A stretch of 64,000 nucleotides of DNA from CG2-30-36-39 sp964433225 (GCA_964433225.1 CAYSQA010000001.1:1-64000); one strand, 5' to 3'; positions 26,607 to 35,728 are shown, counted from the first letter of the stretch. Notes: generated by a model not told the origin, from the letters alone. Made by a program: numbers and translations.

Positions 26607-27554
26607 ATGTCTAAAACCTACGTTATTGGCCATACCAAACCAGATACAGATTCTGTCGTGGCAGCCATGGCGCTCCAATACCTTTACCAACAACATTCTT
26701 GCTTTGGCCATCAAGAAGTTGAGGCTGTGGTTTCAGATCCATTAAATCCAGAAACTACTTTTTTATTTAAAAAATTTGGGGTTAAAGCACCCAGAAAAAT
26801 CACAGCTCAAGACATAAAAGAAACAGACAAAGTTGTACTAGTCGATCACAATGAGGAATCACAACGTTTGCCAGGTTTAAACCAAGATCAAATCGTTGAA
26901 ATAGTTGATCACCACAAGGCAAATCTTAATTTTTCCCAACCAATCTTTTTAACTTTTAAAACTTGGGGTTCATCTAACACCATCATTTACTTTATGATGA
27001 AAAAGAATGAGGTTAAACCAGATAAAACTCTGGCTAGCTTAATGTTAGCCGCTATTCTTTCTGACACAGTTGGTTTCAAATCAGCCACTACAACTGACAA
27101 AGATAAAGAACTTGGCCAAGAACTAGCTCAAATTGCTGGTATTACTAACCTTGATGATTTTGCCCTAGAAATCTTTAAAGCCAAATCAGATATTTCTTCA
27201 TTATCAGATGAAGAAATAGTTAAAAACGACTACAAGGTCTTTGACTTTGGTAAAAAAGTTTTTGTCGATCAAATCGAGACAGTTGAGCAAGACGTCCTGG
27301 TTAGTAATAAAAAATCAGCTTTGTTAACAGCAATGCAACAAATTAAAACTCAAGAAAAAGTTGATTTATTGTTTGTCGCTGTCACTGACATCTTAAAAGT
27401 TAATACCAAGTTGTTGATTTTAGGAGACGAAGAAGCCAACGTAGCAACCACTGCCTTTGGAGGGGAAGTCGTTGACCACATCTTGGATATCGGACCAAAG
27501 ATGTCTCGTAAAAAAGAAATTGCTCCAGCTCTAGAAAAAACATTAAAACAATAA
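26607..27554 (+). CDS. ppaC: Manganese-dependent inorganic pyrophosphatase (family II, DHH)
   Basis: Cytoplasmic enzyme hydrolysing pyrophosphate to phosphate, pulling biosynthetic reactions forward. 315 residues. Metal and substrate motifs of the DHH family are visible: GHTKPDTDS near the N terminus, VLVDHNE, EIVDHH, ILSDTVGFKS and the C-terminal SRKKEI that binds phosphate. A clear AGGAG ribosome-binding site precedes the ATG. No CBS domains, so the short, unregulated form. Confidence 0.94.
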   Translation: MSKTYVIGHTKPDTDSVVAAMALQYLYQQHSCFGHQEVEAVVSDPLNPETTFLFKKFGVKAPRKITAQDIKETDKVVLVDHNEESQRLPGLNQDQIVEIVDHHKANLNFSQPIFLTFKTWGSSNTIIYFMMKKNEVKPDKTLASLMLAAILSDTVGFKSATTTDKDKELGQELAQIAGITNLDDFALEIFKAKSDISSLSDEEIVKNDYKVFDFGKKVFVDQIETVEQDVLVSNKKSALLTAMQQIKTQEKVDLLFVAVTDILKVNTKLLILGDEEANVATTAFGGEVVDHILDIGPKMSRKKEIAPALEKTLKQ

Positions 27555-27577
27555 CTAAATAAAGAAACAAGTTACGT

Positions 27578-30253
27578 ATGAACGAAGAGACTAAGTTGCC
27601 AGAAACAGCAGAATTAAATGGTGAATCCATGATTGGGACTATCGAGGAAACTCGATTTGGTAAGGTTAAACACACCTCGATTGTTGATGAAATGGAAAAA
27701 TCTTACCTAGACTATGCCATGAGTGTCATTGTTTCAAGAGCTCTGCCAGATGTTAGAGACGGTATGAAACCTGTTCATCGTCGCATTCTTTATTCCATGT
27801 ATAAAAGTGGAATTCATCACAACACCCCTTATAAAAAATCTGCTCGTATTGTTGGTGATGTCTTGGGTAAATACCACCCCCATGGTGATTCATCTGTTTA
27901 TATGGCCATGGTTCGGTTAGCTCAAGACTTCAGCATGCGCTACCCACTAGTTGATGGCCAAGGTAACTTTGGTTCTGTTGATGGTGATAGCCCAGCTGCC
28001 ATGCGTTACACCGAAGCTAGATCCGCCAAGATTTCTCAAGAATTACTGGCTGATATCAACAAAAATACGGTCCCTTTTGTGGAAAATTTTGATGGCTCAC
28101 TGACCGAGCCAGCTGTTTTACCAACCAGATTGCCCAATCTCTTATTGATGGGTTCAGAAGGAATCGCTGTTGGTATGGCTACCAAAATCCCACCACATAA
28201 CTTAACTGAGGTGAGTAACGCCGTGATTGCCATGATTAAAGAGGGCAAATCAGAGGTCGAAAAACAAGTTATTACTGAACAAGAAATCAATAAAAAAGGT
28301 GACTTAGCCAATAATGAAGCGATCGATAAAGTGTTAGCCACCAAACCAGAAGAGTTGGCTGGAGATTTTTCCAGTGAAATTGAGTTTGAAACTCTGATGA
28401 CTCATGTTCAAGGTCCAGACTTTCCAACTGCTGGGATCATGTATGATTTCAACTCCATCAAAGATGGCTACCGAACTGGTCGAGGTAGAGTCGTAGTCAG
28501 AGCCAAGGCAAACATTGAGGAAGAAAAAAAGGGTGGCTACAACATTGTTGTTACTGAGCTCCCTTATCAAGTCAACAAAGCCAGAATGTTAATGAAGATT
28601 GCTGACTTGGTCAAAGACAAAAGAATCGAAGGTATTAAAAACTTAAGAGATGAATCTGATCGAGTCGGGATGAGAGTAGTGATTGAGTTGAAAAGAGATG
28701 CTCGCCCCAAAGTGGTGCTTAACAAACTCTTTAAATATTCAGAACTTCAAACTACTTTTTCGATGAATATGGTGGCGTTGGATAGTGAAGGTACGCCTCA
28801 GTTGATGAACCTCAGACAAATCTTGAGAGAATATATTGTCCACCGTCAATTAGTAGTGGTTCGTCGTTCTCAGTATGAACTGGCTGAAGCCAGAGACAGA
28901 GCTCATATTTTGGAAGGCTTATTAATTGCTCTTAAAAATCTTGATGAAGTCATTGAGACAATTAGAAGATCAAAAGATACCGACACAGCGCGTGAAGCTT
29001 TAATGAAAAAATTTGGTCTAAGTGAAAAACAAGCTGTTGCAATCTTAGAGATGCAACTTAAACGCTTGGCTGCTTTGGAAAGACAAAAGATCGAGGATGA
29101 ATACAAAGCAATCAAAGAGAAGATGGATAGTTTATTAAAGTTACTGATTTCTCCTCAAGATATTTTAGATGTTCTTATCAAAGAAACTGAGGAAACAATT
29201 GAGCTTTATGGTGATGAAAGACGAACCAAGCTAATCAAAGGGAAAGTTGGTGAGTTTAGTGAAGAAGATTTGGTAGCTAATGAAGTAGTTGTCGTCACTT
29301 TAACTGAAAGTGGCTATGTTAAAAGAATGAGCCCCAGTGCACTACGATCTCAATCTAGAGGTGGTAAGGGTAGTTCTGGCCTCAAAATGAAAGAGGAAGA
29401 TGTCTTGCAAGCGGTAGTTAGTTGTGAAACACATGACAATCTTTTGATGTTTACTAATCAAGGTCGAGTTTTTAAGATGAGAGCTTTTGAGTTACCAGAA
29501 GCTTCTAGACAAGCAAAGGGGACAGCCATTGTTAACTTGCTTAATCTTAAACCAGAGGAAAATATTAAATCCATCTTGGTAGTTGACCAAGAAGAAGATC
29601 AAGATAAATTTATTACTTTAGCCACGAGAAATGGCCTAGTAAAAAAGAGTGCTGTTAAGCTTTTTGATAACATTCGTCAAAATGGCATTGTGGCGATCAT
29701 TCTTAACGATGATGATGAACTGTCTTGGGGGAGAGTCACTTCTGGCCATGACCACATTATGTTAATCACTCACCAAGGCAAATCGATTAGATTCTCTGAA
29801 GAAGAAGTTAAGTCATCTCAACGTGATACCAAAGGTGTCAAAGGAATCACTCTTAAAAAAGGTGACTACGTTGTTGGAGTAGAGGCTTTTGCCAACGATG
29901 ATAACTATACGAGTAAGACTGCTTTACTCCTAGTAACTGAAAAGGGTCTTGGCAAAAGAACCAACCTAGATCAGTACCCCGTACAAAAGAGGTCAGGACT
30001 TGGAGTAAAAGTATCAGAAATTACCAAAAAAACCGGTAACGTTGCCACAGCTAGAATTATTGAGGATTCACATAAAGATGTGGTAATTAGTACTAGAGAA
30101 GGTCAAACTATTCGCTTACCAATCAGTAAGAAATCTATTCCTTCTTTAACCAGACCAACTCAAGGTGTAATTCTAATGAAGCTGAAACCAACTGACTCAG
30201 TGGTCTCTGTTGCTCTAACCGGTGAACTTGAAAAAGAAGAGGAAAAGACCTAA
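27578..30253 (+). CDS. gyrA: DNA gyrase subunit A
   Basis: Breakage-reunion subunit, 891 residues. The catalytic Tyr lies in AAMRYTEARS, with YHPHGDSSVYMAMVRLAQDF preceding it. The C-terminal beta-pinwheel contains QSRGGKG, a GyrA box (QxRGGxG), supporting gyrase rather than topoisomerase IV. An insertion-like acidic and lysine-rich stretch (EGKSEVEKQVITEQEINKKGD) lies after the catalytic domain start. An N-terminal extension of about 28 residues precedes the conserved core. Confidence 0.95.
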   Translation: MNEETKLPETAELNGESMIGTIEETRFGKVKHTSIVDEMEKSYLDYAMSVIVSRALPDVRDGMKPVHRRILYSMYKSGIHHNTPYKKSARIVGDVLGKYHPHGDSSVYMAMVRLAQDFSMRYPLVDGQGNFGSVDGDSPAAMRYTEARSAKISQELLADINKNTVPFVENFDGSLTEPAVLPTRLPNLLLMGSEGIAVGMATKIPPHNLTEVSNAVIAMIKEGKSEVEKQVITEQEINKKGDLANNEAIDKVLATKPEELAGDFSSEIEFETLMTHVQGPDFPTAGIMYDFNSIKDGYRTGRGRVVVRAKANIEEEKKGGYNIVVTELPYQVNKARMLMKIADLVKDKRIEGIKNLRDESDRVGMRVVIELKRDARPKVVLNKLFKYSELQTTFSMNMVALDSEGTPQLMNLRQILREYIVHRQLVVVRRSQYELAEARDRAHILEGLLIALKNLDEVIETIRRSKDTDTAREALMKKFGLSEKQAVAILEMQLKRLAALERQKIEDEYKAIKEKMDSLLKLLISPQDILDVLIKETEETIELYGDERRTKLIKGKVGEFSEEDLVANEVVVVTLTESGYVKRMSPSALRSQSRGGKGSSGLKMKEEDVLQAVVSCETHDNLLMFTNQGRVFKMRAFELPEASRQAKGTAIVNLLNLKPEENIKSILVVDQEEDQDKFITLATRNGLVKKSAVKLFDNIRQNGIVAIILNDDDELSWGRVTSGHDHIMLITHQGKSIRFSEEEVKSSQRDTKGVKGITLKKGDYVVGVEAFANDDNYTSKTALLLVTEKGLGKRTNLDQYPVQKRSGLGVKVSEITKKTGNVATARIIEDSHKDVVISTREGQTIRLPISKKSIPSLTRPTQGVILMKLKPTDSVVSVALTGELEKEEEKT

Positions 30254-30267
30254 ATAAGCTGTTGATC

Positions 30268-31137
30268 ATGCCAAAACCAGAGCTCTTGGTTTCTACTGAT
30301 ATTGTTGGTGCTTTCGGCAACCCCAATTGGGCCAAAAAACTTTACCCTTTTTTTGCTCAAAATGAACAACTCTCGGTTGAATTGCTTGCTTGGAAATATC
30401 TGGCGCAATATCCACACTTAGTAGAAAAAAATAAGCTTTCAGTCGTCGGTATTCATGGACCAACCGGACCACCCAAAGATGCTCCGTCTTTAATAGAGAA
30501 AAGTAAAGCCGTTATTATCGACCAACTAACAGCTGATTTAGAGTTAGCTTTGAGTGCCAGGCCAGAACTTTTTGACCATAGGAAAAGAAACTATTTCTTG
30601 GTTCATGAACCAGAATTGAGAACAAAAGAAAAAATTAGCTTAATAGCCCAGCAACCACTTCAAACGCATGTATTAGTGGAAAACGTCCTAGATATTGGTT
30701 CTCTTGATAAAACAGTAGAAAAGATTAAATTACTCCAACATCATGATGTCTCGGCTGGAATTATGTTAGATTTAGTCCATTTGCTTAAAGAACTAACTCA
30801 ATCTCTAGTCACCTTACAAAATTTGGATGCAAAAATCTTTGACCAAGTCTGGAGAATAACTTTGGCAAAAATTCAAACAACCATTAGTGATTTACCAAAC
30901 TCGGGTCTTCATATCCCTATTGGGGAGAATGGTGACTCTTTGCCTTTACACTTAATGACTGATCATCATTGGCAAGATCTGGCTCAAGTAATTGGCTCCT
31001 TAGGAGAAAATATTCAGTGGTTAGTTTTTGAGAACCAACAAAAAAAAGCTTTAGTTACTCATCCTAAAGACTTTGATCAAATTGCTGAGAGAAACAAGAG
31101 AATTACCGGCCAAATAGCTGAAAATGGCATTTTCTAA
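30268..31137 (+). CDS. Hypothetical xylose-isomerase-like TIM-barrel protein
   Basis: 289 residues from ATG 30268 (an in-frame TTG lies six bases upstream). No firm family. Segments spaced as in the AP-endonuclease-2/xylose-isomerase barrel are visible: SVVGIHGPTGPP, HVLVENVLDIG, AGIMLDLVH and GLHIPIGENGDSLP. They supply His, Glu and Asp residues at strand ends that could bind metal. No partner genes point to a pathway; it follows gyrA by 14 bases. Confidence 0.45.
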   Translation: MPKPELLVSTDIVGAFGNPNWAKKLYPFFAQNEQLSVELLAWKYLAQYPHLVEKNKLSVVGIHGPTGPPKDAPSLIEKSKAVIIDQLTADLELALSARPELFDHRKRNYFLVHEPELRTKEKISLIAQQPLQTHVLVENVLDIGSLDKTVEKIKLLQHHDVSAGIMLDLVHLLKELTQSLVTLQNLDAKIFDQVWRITLAKIQTTISDLPNSGLHIPIGENGDSLPLHLMTDHHWQDLAQVIGSLGENIQWLVFENQQKKALVTHPKDFDQIAERNKRITGQIAENGIF

Positions 31138-31155
31138 TTTTTTTAAACTTATGTG

Positions 31156-31229
31156 TGGACCTGAGGGGGCTCGAACCCCTGACCTTCTGTATGCCATACA
31201 GACGCGCTAGCCAACTGCGCCACAGGCCC
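31156..31229 (-). tRNA. tRNA-Ala (GGC)
   Basis: Complete cloverleaf of 74 bases. The anticodon stem TCTGT/ACAGA encloses loop ATGGCAT with anticodon GGC. The G3-U70 wobble, the alanine identity element, is present in the acceptor stem. T-loop TTCGAGC is normal. CCA is not encoded. An extended -10 box (TGGTACAAT, core 31254-31259) lies about 25 bases upstream. Confidence 0.95.
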
Positions 31230-31259
31230 AACTTGAGTGCTTTTAATGTAAGAATTGTA

Positions 31260-31472
31260 CCATTTTTAATGACAAAAGCTATATTTATTGTGAACTGTTA
31301 AAAGCAATTGTAATTTAGTTTAGATAGGGTAGAGGAGCCGAATCATGTTTTTGGTGGAGTTAAAATCAGTTAAATAAATATATCAAAGTATTTTTTAAAT
31401 AAAATAATATATACAAAAACAAACAAAATATATTTAAATAAATAAAAACATAAATTAAATGAATTTAAATGA
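31260..31472. other. AT-rich intergenic stretch between tRNA-Ala and the Xer gene
   Basis: No gene seen. 31370-31465 is almost pure A/T with runs of ATATAAAA type. A 10-codon open frame with a good ribosome-binding site exists at 31344, but I see no reason to call it real. Confidence 0.6.
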
Positions 31473-32423
31473 TCATTTTCGGGGGTCTTTATCCAATGAA
31501 TGATATTCCTCGTGAACTTTTCTTAATTGTGGTCGGGTGACATGAGTGTAAATTTGGGTAGTGGCAATATTTTTGTGACCAAGCATTTCTTGAACATCCC
31601 TCAAACCTGCGCCACTACTCAATAAATCAGTAGCAAAACTATGACGTATGCCATGTGGAGACAACTTAATCGGCAAATGAGCACGGCGACTAGATTTATC
31701 AACCAAACGCTGAACACTTCTGGTAGTCAAACGCATTTCTTCGCCATCCATGAATAAAGCTTCTTTTCTTCCAGAAAAACGAATAAAAACAGGTCGCCAT
31801 TCATCTTCACGAGTATCTAACCATCGTTGCAACCAGTTAGCAGCCCGTTCACTCAAAAAAACCACTCTTGGTCTACGACCTTTACCAATCACTCCAAACT
31901 CACGTCTCTGGAGATCGATTTGATCTCGATTAAGTTTAACCAGCTCGCTAACCCGCAAACCGGTTGAAAACAAGACCTCAAGAATAGCTCTATCTCTTAA
32001 ACCTTTTGGCTGAGAGATATCTGGCACAGCCATCAGGCTTTCAATCTTTTCAGCACTAACAAACTTCATTGGCGTAGACTCACCCTTGGGTAACTCAATT
32101 TTCTCTGGATGAAGCACTTCAATATCATTTTTAACCAACCATTTAAACCAAGAACGCAAAGCAATAATGTGATAACCCTGAGTCTTTTTGGACAGGGTTC
32201 GGCCAACTTCATCAACATATCTGGCCAAAAAAACTCGATATTTTCTCAAAATTTCCCGATCAAGTTCTTTTAAATCTCGATGTCCTTTGCCAGTAAACCA
32301 ATCATTAAACCTTCTTAAGTAGTGACCATAATTTCTAATGGTCAAGTTACTAAGGTTTTTTTCTACTTCTAATGATTCCAAAAAACTAAGTAATGCTTTT
32401 TCTGGAACAGTTGATATTGCCAT
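31473..32423 (-). CDS. xerC: Tyrosine recombinase, XerC/XerD-like
   Basis: 316 residues, the usual length of Xer recombinases. The N-terminal SAM-like core-binding domain (about 5-90) is followed by the catalytic domain. Catalytic residues are visible: Arg in STGLRVSELVKL, Lys in VIGKGRRPRVV, HGIRH, LGHKNIATTQIYTH with the nucleophilic Tyr. It probably resolves chromosome dimers at a dif-like site; a mobile-element integrase is the alternative. It faces away from the 1.85-kb repeat-rich region that begins at its start codon. Confidence 0.85.
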   Translation of the reverse strand: MAISTVPEKALLSFLESLEVEKNLSNLTIRNYGHYLRRFNDWFTGKGHRDLKELDREILRKYRVFLARYVDEVGRTLSKKTQGYHIIALRSWFKWLVKNDIEVLHPEKIELPKGESTPMKFVSAEKIESLMAVPDISQPKGLRDRAILEVLFSTGLRVSELVKLNRDQIDLQRREFGVIGKGRRPRVVFLSERAANWLQRWLDTREDEWRPVFIRFSGRKEALFMDGEEMRLTTRSVQRLVDKSSRRAHLPIKLSPHGIRHSFATDLLSSGAGLRDVQEMLGHKNIATTQIYTHVTRPQLRKVHEEYHSLDKDPRK

Positions 32424-32904
32424 AAATCTAGTTATACCGCAAAGCTTTATAAACAGCGAGATAGGTTTGCTAATTTTTAGAATCTTCTTTAGAATAAGGT
32501 TAATAACCTGCCTAGCAATTCACTAAAAGTGAAATTGAAAATTTCGCTAATTGGTTGTTTTTTTTAAAAATGTATTTTCCCAATAAGTCATAAGCTCAAG
32601 ATACTATGAGCCATTAGCAGAGAATCTAAACTACTGCTAATAAGCATATTGATCAAAATAGCTTGATTTATCAGATATTATTCACTGATATACTCTGATG
32701 TCTTTGAGCAAAATAACATATAGTGATTCCACTAAAAAGGATCTTGACTAAACCTTGAGGGAAAATTTAAAACCAACCAGCAATATTTTCCAATGGAAAA
32801 AATTAGACGTGATTTATCAATCAACAATTTTTTAATTAGCCAACAACTAAGATCAACTTAACTTCATAAAACCGATTTTTTACTAAGAGTTATTTAAAAT
32901 CAGT

Positions 32905-33176
32905 TTTGCCAAAAAAAGCCGTTTAGTTTTTAGACGCCTAAAAGTTTATTTCAACCAATGATTTATTTATTAATTTCTAATTTTTAGATTTTTTAAAAAC
33001 TAACGTATTAATAACTCGGTAGTCACTAGTTAATCAACAAATTTTAAAAACAATGATTCAAATAAAAATCCTGTTAAACGATCTCGGTAGCTGTTTTTAC
33101 TAAACCCACCAAAACAAGTTTCAACCAGTAAAAACTAAGCCCTTTAAACAGCTCAAAAACGGCTTTTTTTGGCAAA
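32905..33176. repeat. Perfect 20-bp inverted repeat with 232-base interior
   Basis: TTTGCCAAAAAAAGCCGTTT at 32905-32924 is exactly reverse-complemented at 33157-33176. Nested inside are AGCTGTTT (33089-33096) with AAACAGCT (33146-33153), and the overlapping pair GTTTTTACT (33093-33101) with AGTAAAAAC (33127-33135). No flanking target duplication is seen. A small inverted-repeat element or a structured RNA are both possible. Confidence 0.7.
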
Positions 33177-33439
33177 GATGATCCATCCATCGTTATAATA
33201 AATTAACTTGATATATCAATTTAAAAATACTTTTAAGTCCAAAATATTTTGCTAAAAACCAAAAGTCGAATAGTTTTAAAAGCAAGTCGTAAATTGGTCC
33301 AAAAACGATTGATTAACATTAAACAAAAAGCAAATAGAGAAACAGGTGAAAAATTAATAATTAAAAAAAAGATTGATATATAAGCCAATTATTCAATATA
33401 AATAATCTGTAATAAAAAATACTAAAAACCATTTGTGGT

Positions 33440-33471
33440 TTATGTCGTAAAAGTTATATTGTGCGACATAA
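33440..33471. repeat. 8-bp hairpin TTATGTCG / CGACATAA
   Basis: Perfect 8-bp inverted repeat with a 16-base loop, between the left and right halves of the gene-free region. Confidence 0.5.
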
Positions 33472-33663
33472 TCTTTGTTGGTGATTTGAACACATAAATT
33501 GGAAAGAGGGAGTGCCTCTCTCACTCCGCTCTGTTTTTATTTTTTTCTTTTAGTTAATGAAATATTTGAAGTTTTTATTACTACTATCTCGTAACCACTA
33601 GTCAAAAAACCATTTTCGACCTCTCAAAAGCTCATTCGGGTTTTATTTTGCTGCTCCCCAAAA

Positions 33664-34173
33664 CCAGGCTAAAACCAAGTTTTTCTTATTTTTCTGGTAC
33701 CAGGCTATATTTATCACTCTACTCGAGAAAATATGCCTGGACATTTTGTACCCAATTGTGACCATTAGCCTGGAATTATTCTTGCAGAATTATGGCTTTA
33801 TCTGAACAGAAAACTATAACATAGTATATCATCACCCCGAGTGATAACTGTCAAACCTGCAACAAGATCCTATAACTTTTTCACGGGAAAGCCTATAGTT
33901 TTCCACAATTTTAATAATATATCAAACTATATCACTCTTCCCTGTTTTAGCCTGGCAATCTACTCCGTTTTCTCTTGGGTCTCTTCCCTATTTTTTTAAT
34001 AAATATTTTCTTAAACTTAATAAAATTTTATTTTTACTAACCAAAAATAACTATTTTAAAGCCTGGTAAAGTTCAAATTTAATACTATTCAAAAACTTCT
34101 AAGACTATTACTCTGGTTTTACTCAAGTACTCTCTCCTGCTCTGTTTAAAAATTTTAGCCTGGTGTCCAGGCT
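33664..34173. repeat. Cluster of eight TTTTAGCCTGG-type repeats
   Basis: Copies of AGCCTGG (one is TGCCTGG) start at 33664(-), 33700(-), 33735(+), 33767(+), 33949(+), 34060(+), 34157(+) and 34167(-). Most are preceded by A/T-rich TTTT or ATAT. The first four are spaced 32-36 bases apart, as in iterons. Such a word is very unlikely to recur by chance in this AT-rich DNA. Confidence 0.75.
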
Positions 34174-34177
34174 AAAA
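34153..34177. repeat. Perfect 11-bp palindrome made from two repeat units
   Basis: TTTTAGCCTGG and its reverse complement CCAGGCTAAAA around a TGT loop. It could act as a terminator-like hairpin or as a paired binding site. Confidence 0.65.
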
Positions 34178-34277
34178 AATGCAACCACTAGCCCCCAAAA
34201 AACACTTTGCACCCAATCTTAAATCACATTGAGTGTTTTGGCGGATCTAAACTTAAATTATTAGCACTCAAGCAATT

Positions 34278-35045
34278 TTACTTCCACGGTAAAAGAATAA
34301 AAAAGATAAAACCAAGCAAAACCGCCACCAAACTATATTCATTGGCAGTGTTATGAAAAAGTCTCTCCCTAATTTGACTTTGTAATACCCCCAGACCAAT
34401 ATAAAACACGCCCATGACGAATAATGCACCATGCCAAGCTGGCAAGGGTAACAGTGATAGTAGTGCCATCAGTTCAACTAAAACAATGGTTAACAAAACA
34501 GTCTTTTCTAAAATTGCTTTGCTCACAAATGGCTCTAACTTAACTGACCATAAACTCATCATCACCAAAGGAAAGTGAACTAGGCCTCCAAGCAGTGCAT
34601 TGCTATAAAAAGGCATTCTTAACGAGAAGATGGTGTTGGTCAGGAGCATTGAAGTAAAAAGGGTAAAAAACAAGCCTACAGCATGAGCAGCATAAATAAG
34701 TTGAATAGTTCTTCCTTTAGCCACCGAATAAATATTACTAGTCAAATATAAAGCGTACATACCTACTCCAAATAAAATCAAAAAGAAAATTCTTGTTAAA
34801 AAAGCCGTTGGCAGCAAGAAATAGAATAAAGCCACCGCTGCGGTATAAATTACCGGAAATGGCAAAATCGTTAACCATTCATGTGGCTGGAGATCATCTT
34901 TGAGTGCCCAAGCCGAAGCGAAATAAGTAACCACCATTAAGCCAGCAATAGCATAATAACGCCAATCGAGGCTGGTGTACTGAACTAAAGATAAACCAAT
35001 ACTCAAAACAACTGCTGCTAAAACAAATTTTTCTCTTCTTCTCAT
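34278..35045 (-). CDS. Hypothetical polytopic membrane protein
   Basis: 255 residues with about seven to eight membrane helices and very short loops; no catalytic motif seen. It starts MRRREKFVLAAVVLSIG, a positive-inside N terminus. It lies 15 bases after yebC on the same strand and ends beside the repeat-rich region. Family not recognised; a conserved small-genome membrane protein is likely. Confidence 0.6.
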   Translation of the reverse strand: MRRREKFVLAAVVLSIGLSLVQYTSLDWRYYAIAGLMVVTYFASAWALKDDLQPHEWLTILPFPVIYTAAVALFYFLLPTAFLTRIFFLILFGVGMYALYLTSNIYSVAKGRTIQLIYAAHAVGLFFTLFTSMLLTNTIFSLRMPFYSNALLGGLVHFPLVMMSLWSVKLEPFVSKAILEKTVLLTIVLVELMALLSLLPLPAWHGALFVMGVFYIGLGVLQSQIRERLFHNTANEYSLVAVLLGFIFFILLPWK

Positions 35046-35060
35046 AACCTAACTAGATTA

Positions 35061-35621
35061 TTACTCTTTACCTTCCCATTCACCACTGCAAAATACATCT
35101 TCAACATCTTCGTTTTCTCTGAGTTCATCCATCAAACTTTGTAAAGCTTGCTGTTGAGTTCTATCAGCTACTTGAAAAGGAATCTGCACACTATAACCAC
35201 CATCATGATTTCTAGTAAAGAGGTACATTGCTGAGCCAGGAGCTCCAATTGAACCACCTGCCTTAGAAAAGATACTTTTAATTTCTGAAGTGGTTCTGTT
35301 GGTGTTATCAGAAAAAGTCATAACCAACATGCCAACTCCACCCGGACCAAAACCTTCATACACTATTTCTTTTACTTCTCTACCATTGCCTTTACCCAAA
35401 CCGGCATCAATCGCTTTTTGGATTTTTTCTTTAGGCATGTTTTCTGCTCTAGCCTTATCTAAAATTGTCCTTAAACTAGGATTTGCTTGAGGATCACCAG
35501 ATTTACCTTCTTTAACAGCAGACCTGATTAAACGAGCCATTTCGCCAAAGATTTTTGATTTTTGGGCATCAACAGCTCCTTTTCTTTTTTTGATGTTATT
35601 CCATTTACTGTGACCAGCCAT
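35061..35621 (-). CDS. YebC/TACO1-family protein, compact form
   Basis: 186 residues from the ATG at 35621, which gives the diagnostic start MAGHSKWNNIKKRKGAVDAQKSKIF. Upstream in-frame codons to 35696 would run through the promoter. The family helps ribosomes through difficult sequences or acts as a DNA-binding regulator. Domains I and II are recognisable (ENMPKEKIQKAIDAGLGKGNG, VYEGFGPGGVGMLVMTFSDNTNRT, SIGAPGSAMYLF). About 55 residues of the usual middle-to-late domain are missing before the closing LMDELRENEDVEDVFCS. Confidence 0.88.
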   Translation of the reverse strand: MAGHSKWNNIKKRKGAVDAQKSKIFGEMARLIRSAVKEGKSGDPQANPSLRTILDKARAENMPKEKIQKAIDAGLGKGNGREVKEIVYEGFGPGGVGMLVMTFSDNTNRTTSEIKSIFSKAGGSIGAPGSAMYLFTRNHDGGYSVQIPFQVADRTQQQALQSLMDELRENEDVEDVFCSGEWEGKE

Positions 35622-35640
35622 AAGAATTCCTTTCCCCTGA

Positions 35641-35691
35641 ATTGTATGTGACAGATTATCGCTTGACAATATTGGCCTCAGCCAGTATTCT
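35641..35691. promoter_or_regulatory. Back-to-back promoters sharing one -35 box
   Basis: Minus strand: TTGTCA (35664-35669), 17 bases, TACAAT (35641-35646), toward yebC. Plus strand: TTGACA (35663-35668), 17 bases, TATTCT (35686-35691), toward the TPR gene. The two -35 hexamers overlap by five bases. Confidence 0.7.
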
Positions 35692-35728
35692 TTCACGCAG
35701 TTTTTTAACGAGAAAAAGGGATGGATTT

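Larger units (their letters stand above)
32424..34277. other. 1.85-kb gene-free, repeat-rich region upstream of the Xer gene
   Basis: No convincing coding frame on either strand. I looked for tmRNA, RNase P and tRNA signatures and found none. The left half holds a 20-bp inverted repeat and several hairpins; the right half holds a cluster of short repeats. A DnaA-box-like TTTTCCACA lies at 33899-33907. Other recurrent words are TATCACTC and AAACTATA. The region contrasts with the otherwise dense gene packing. Possible roles are a dif/terminus locus, a replication or partition site, or a structured RNA. Confidence 0.6.

Noticed and set aside
33480..33540. tRNA-like segment beginning GGTGATTTGAACACA.
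   Set aside because: No cloverleaf can be completed; no T-arm or acceptor pairing.
32424..34277. Chromosomal replication origin.
   Set aside because: Only one near-match DnaA box, no dnaA or dnaN nearby, and no consistent strand switch at this position. Kept only as one option for the repeat cluster.
32424..34277. Integron with attC array next to an integron integrase.
   Set aside because: The recombinase shows no sign of an IntI-specific insert, there are no cassette genes, and the repeats lack attC-type paired core sites.
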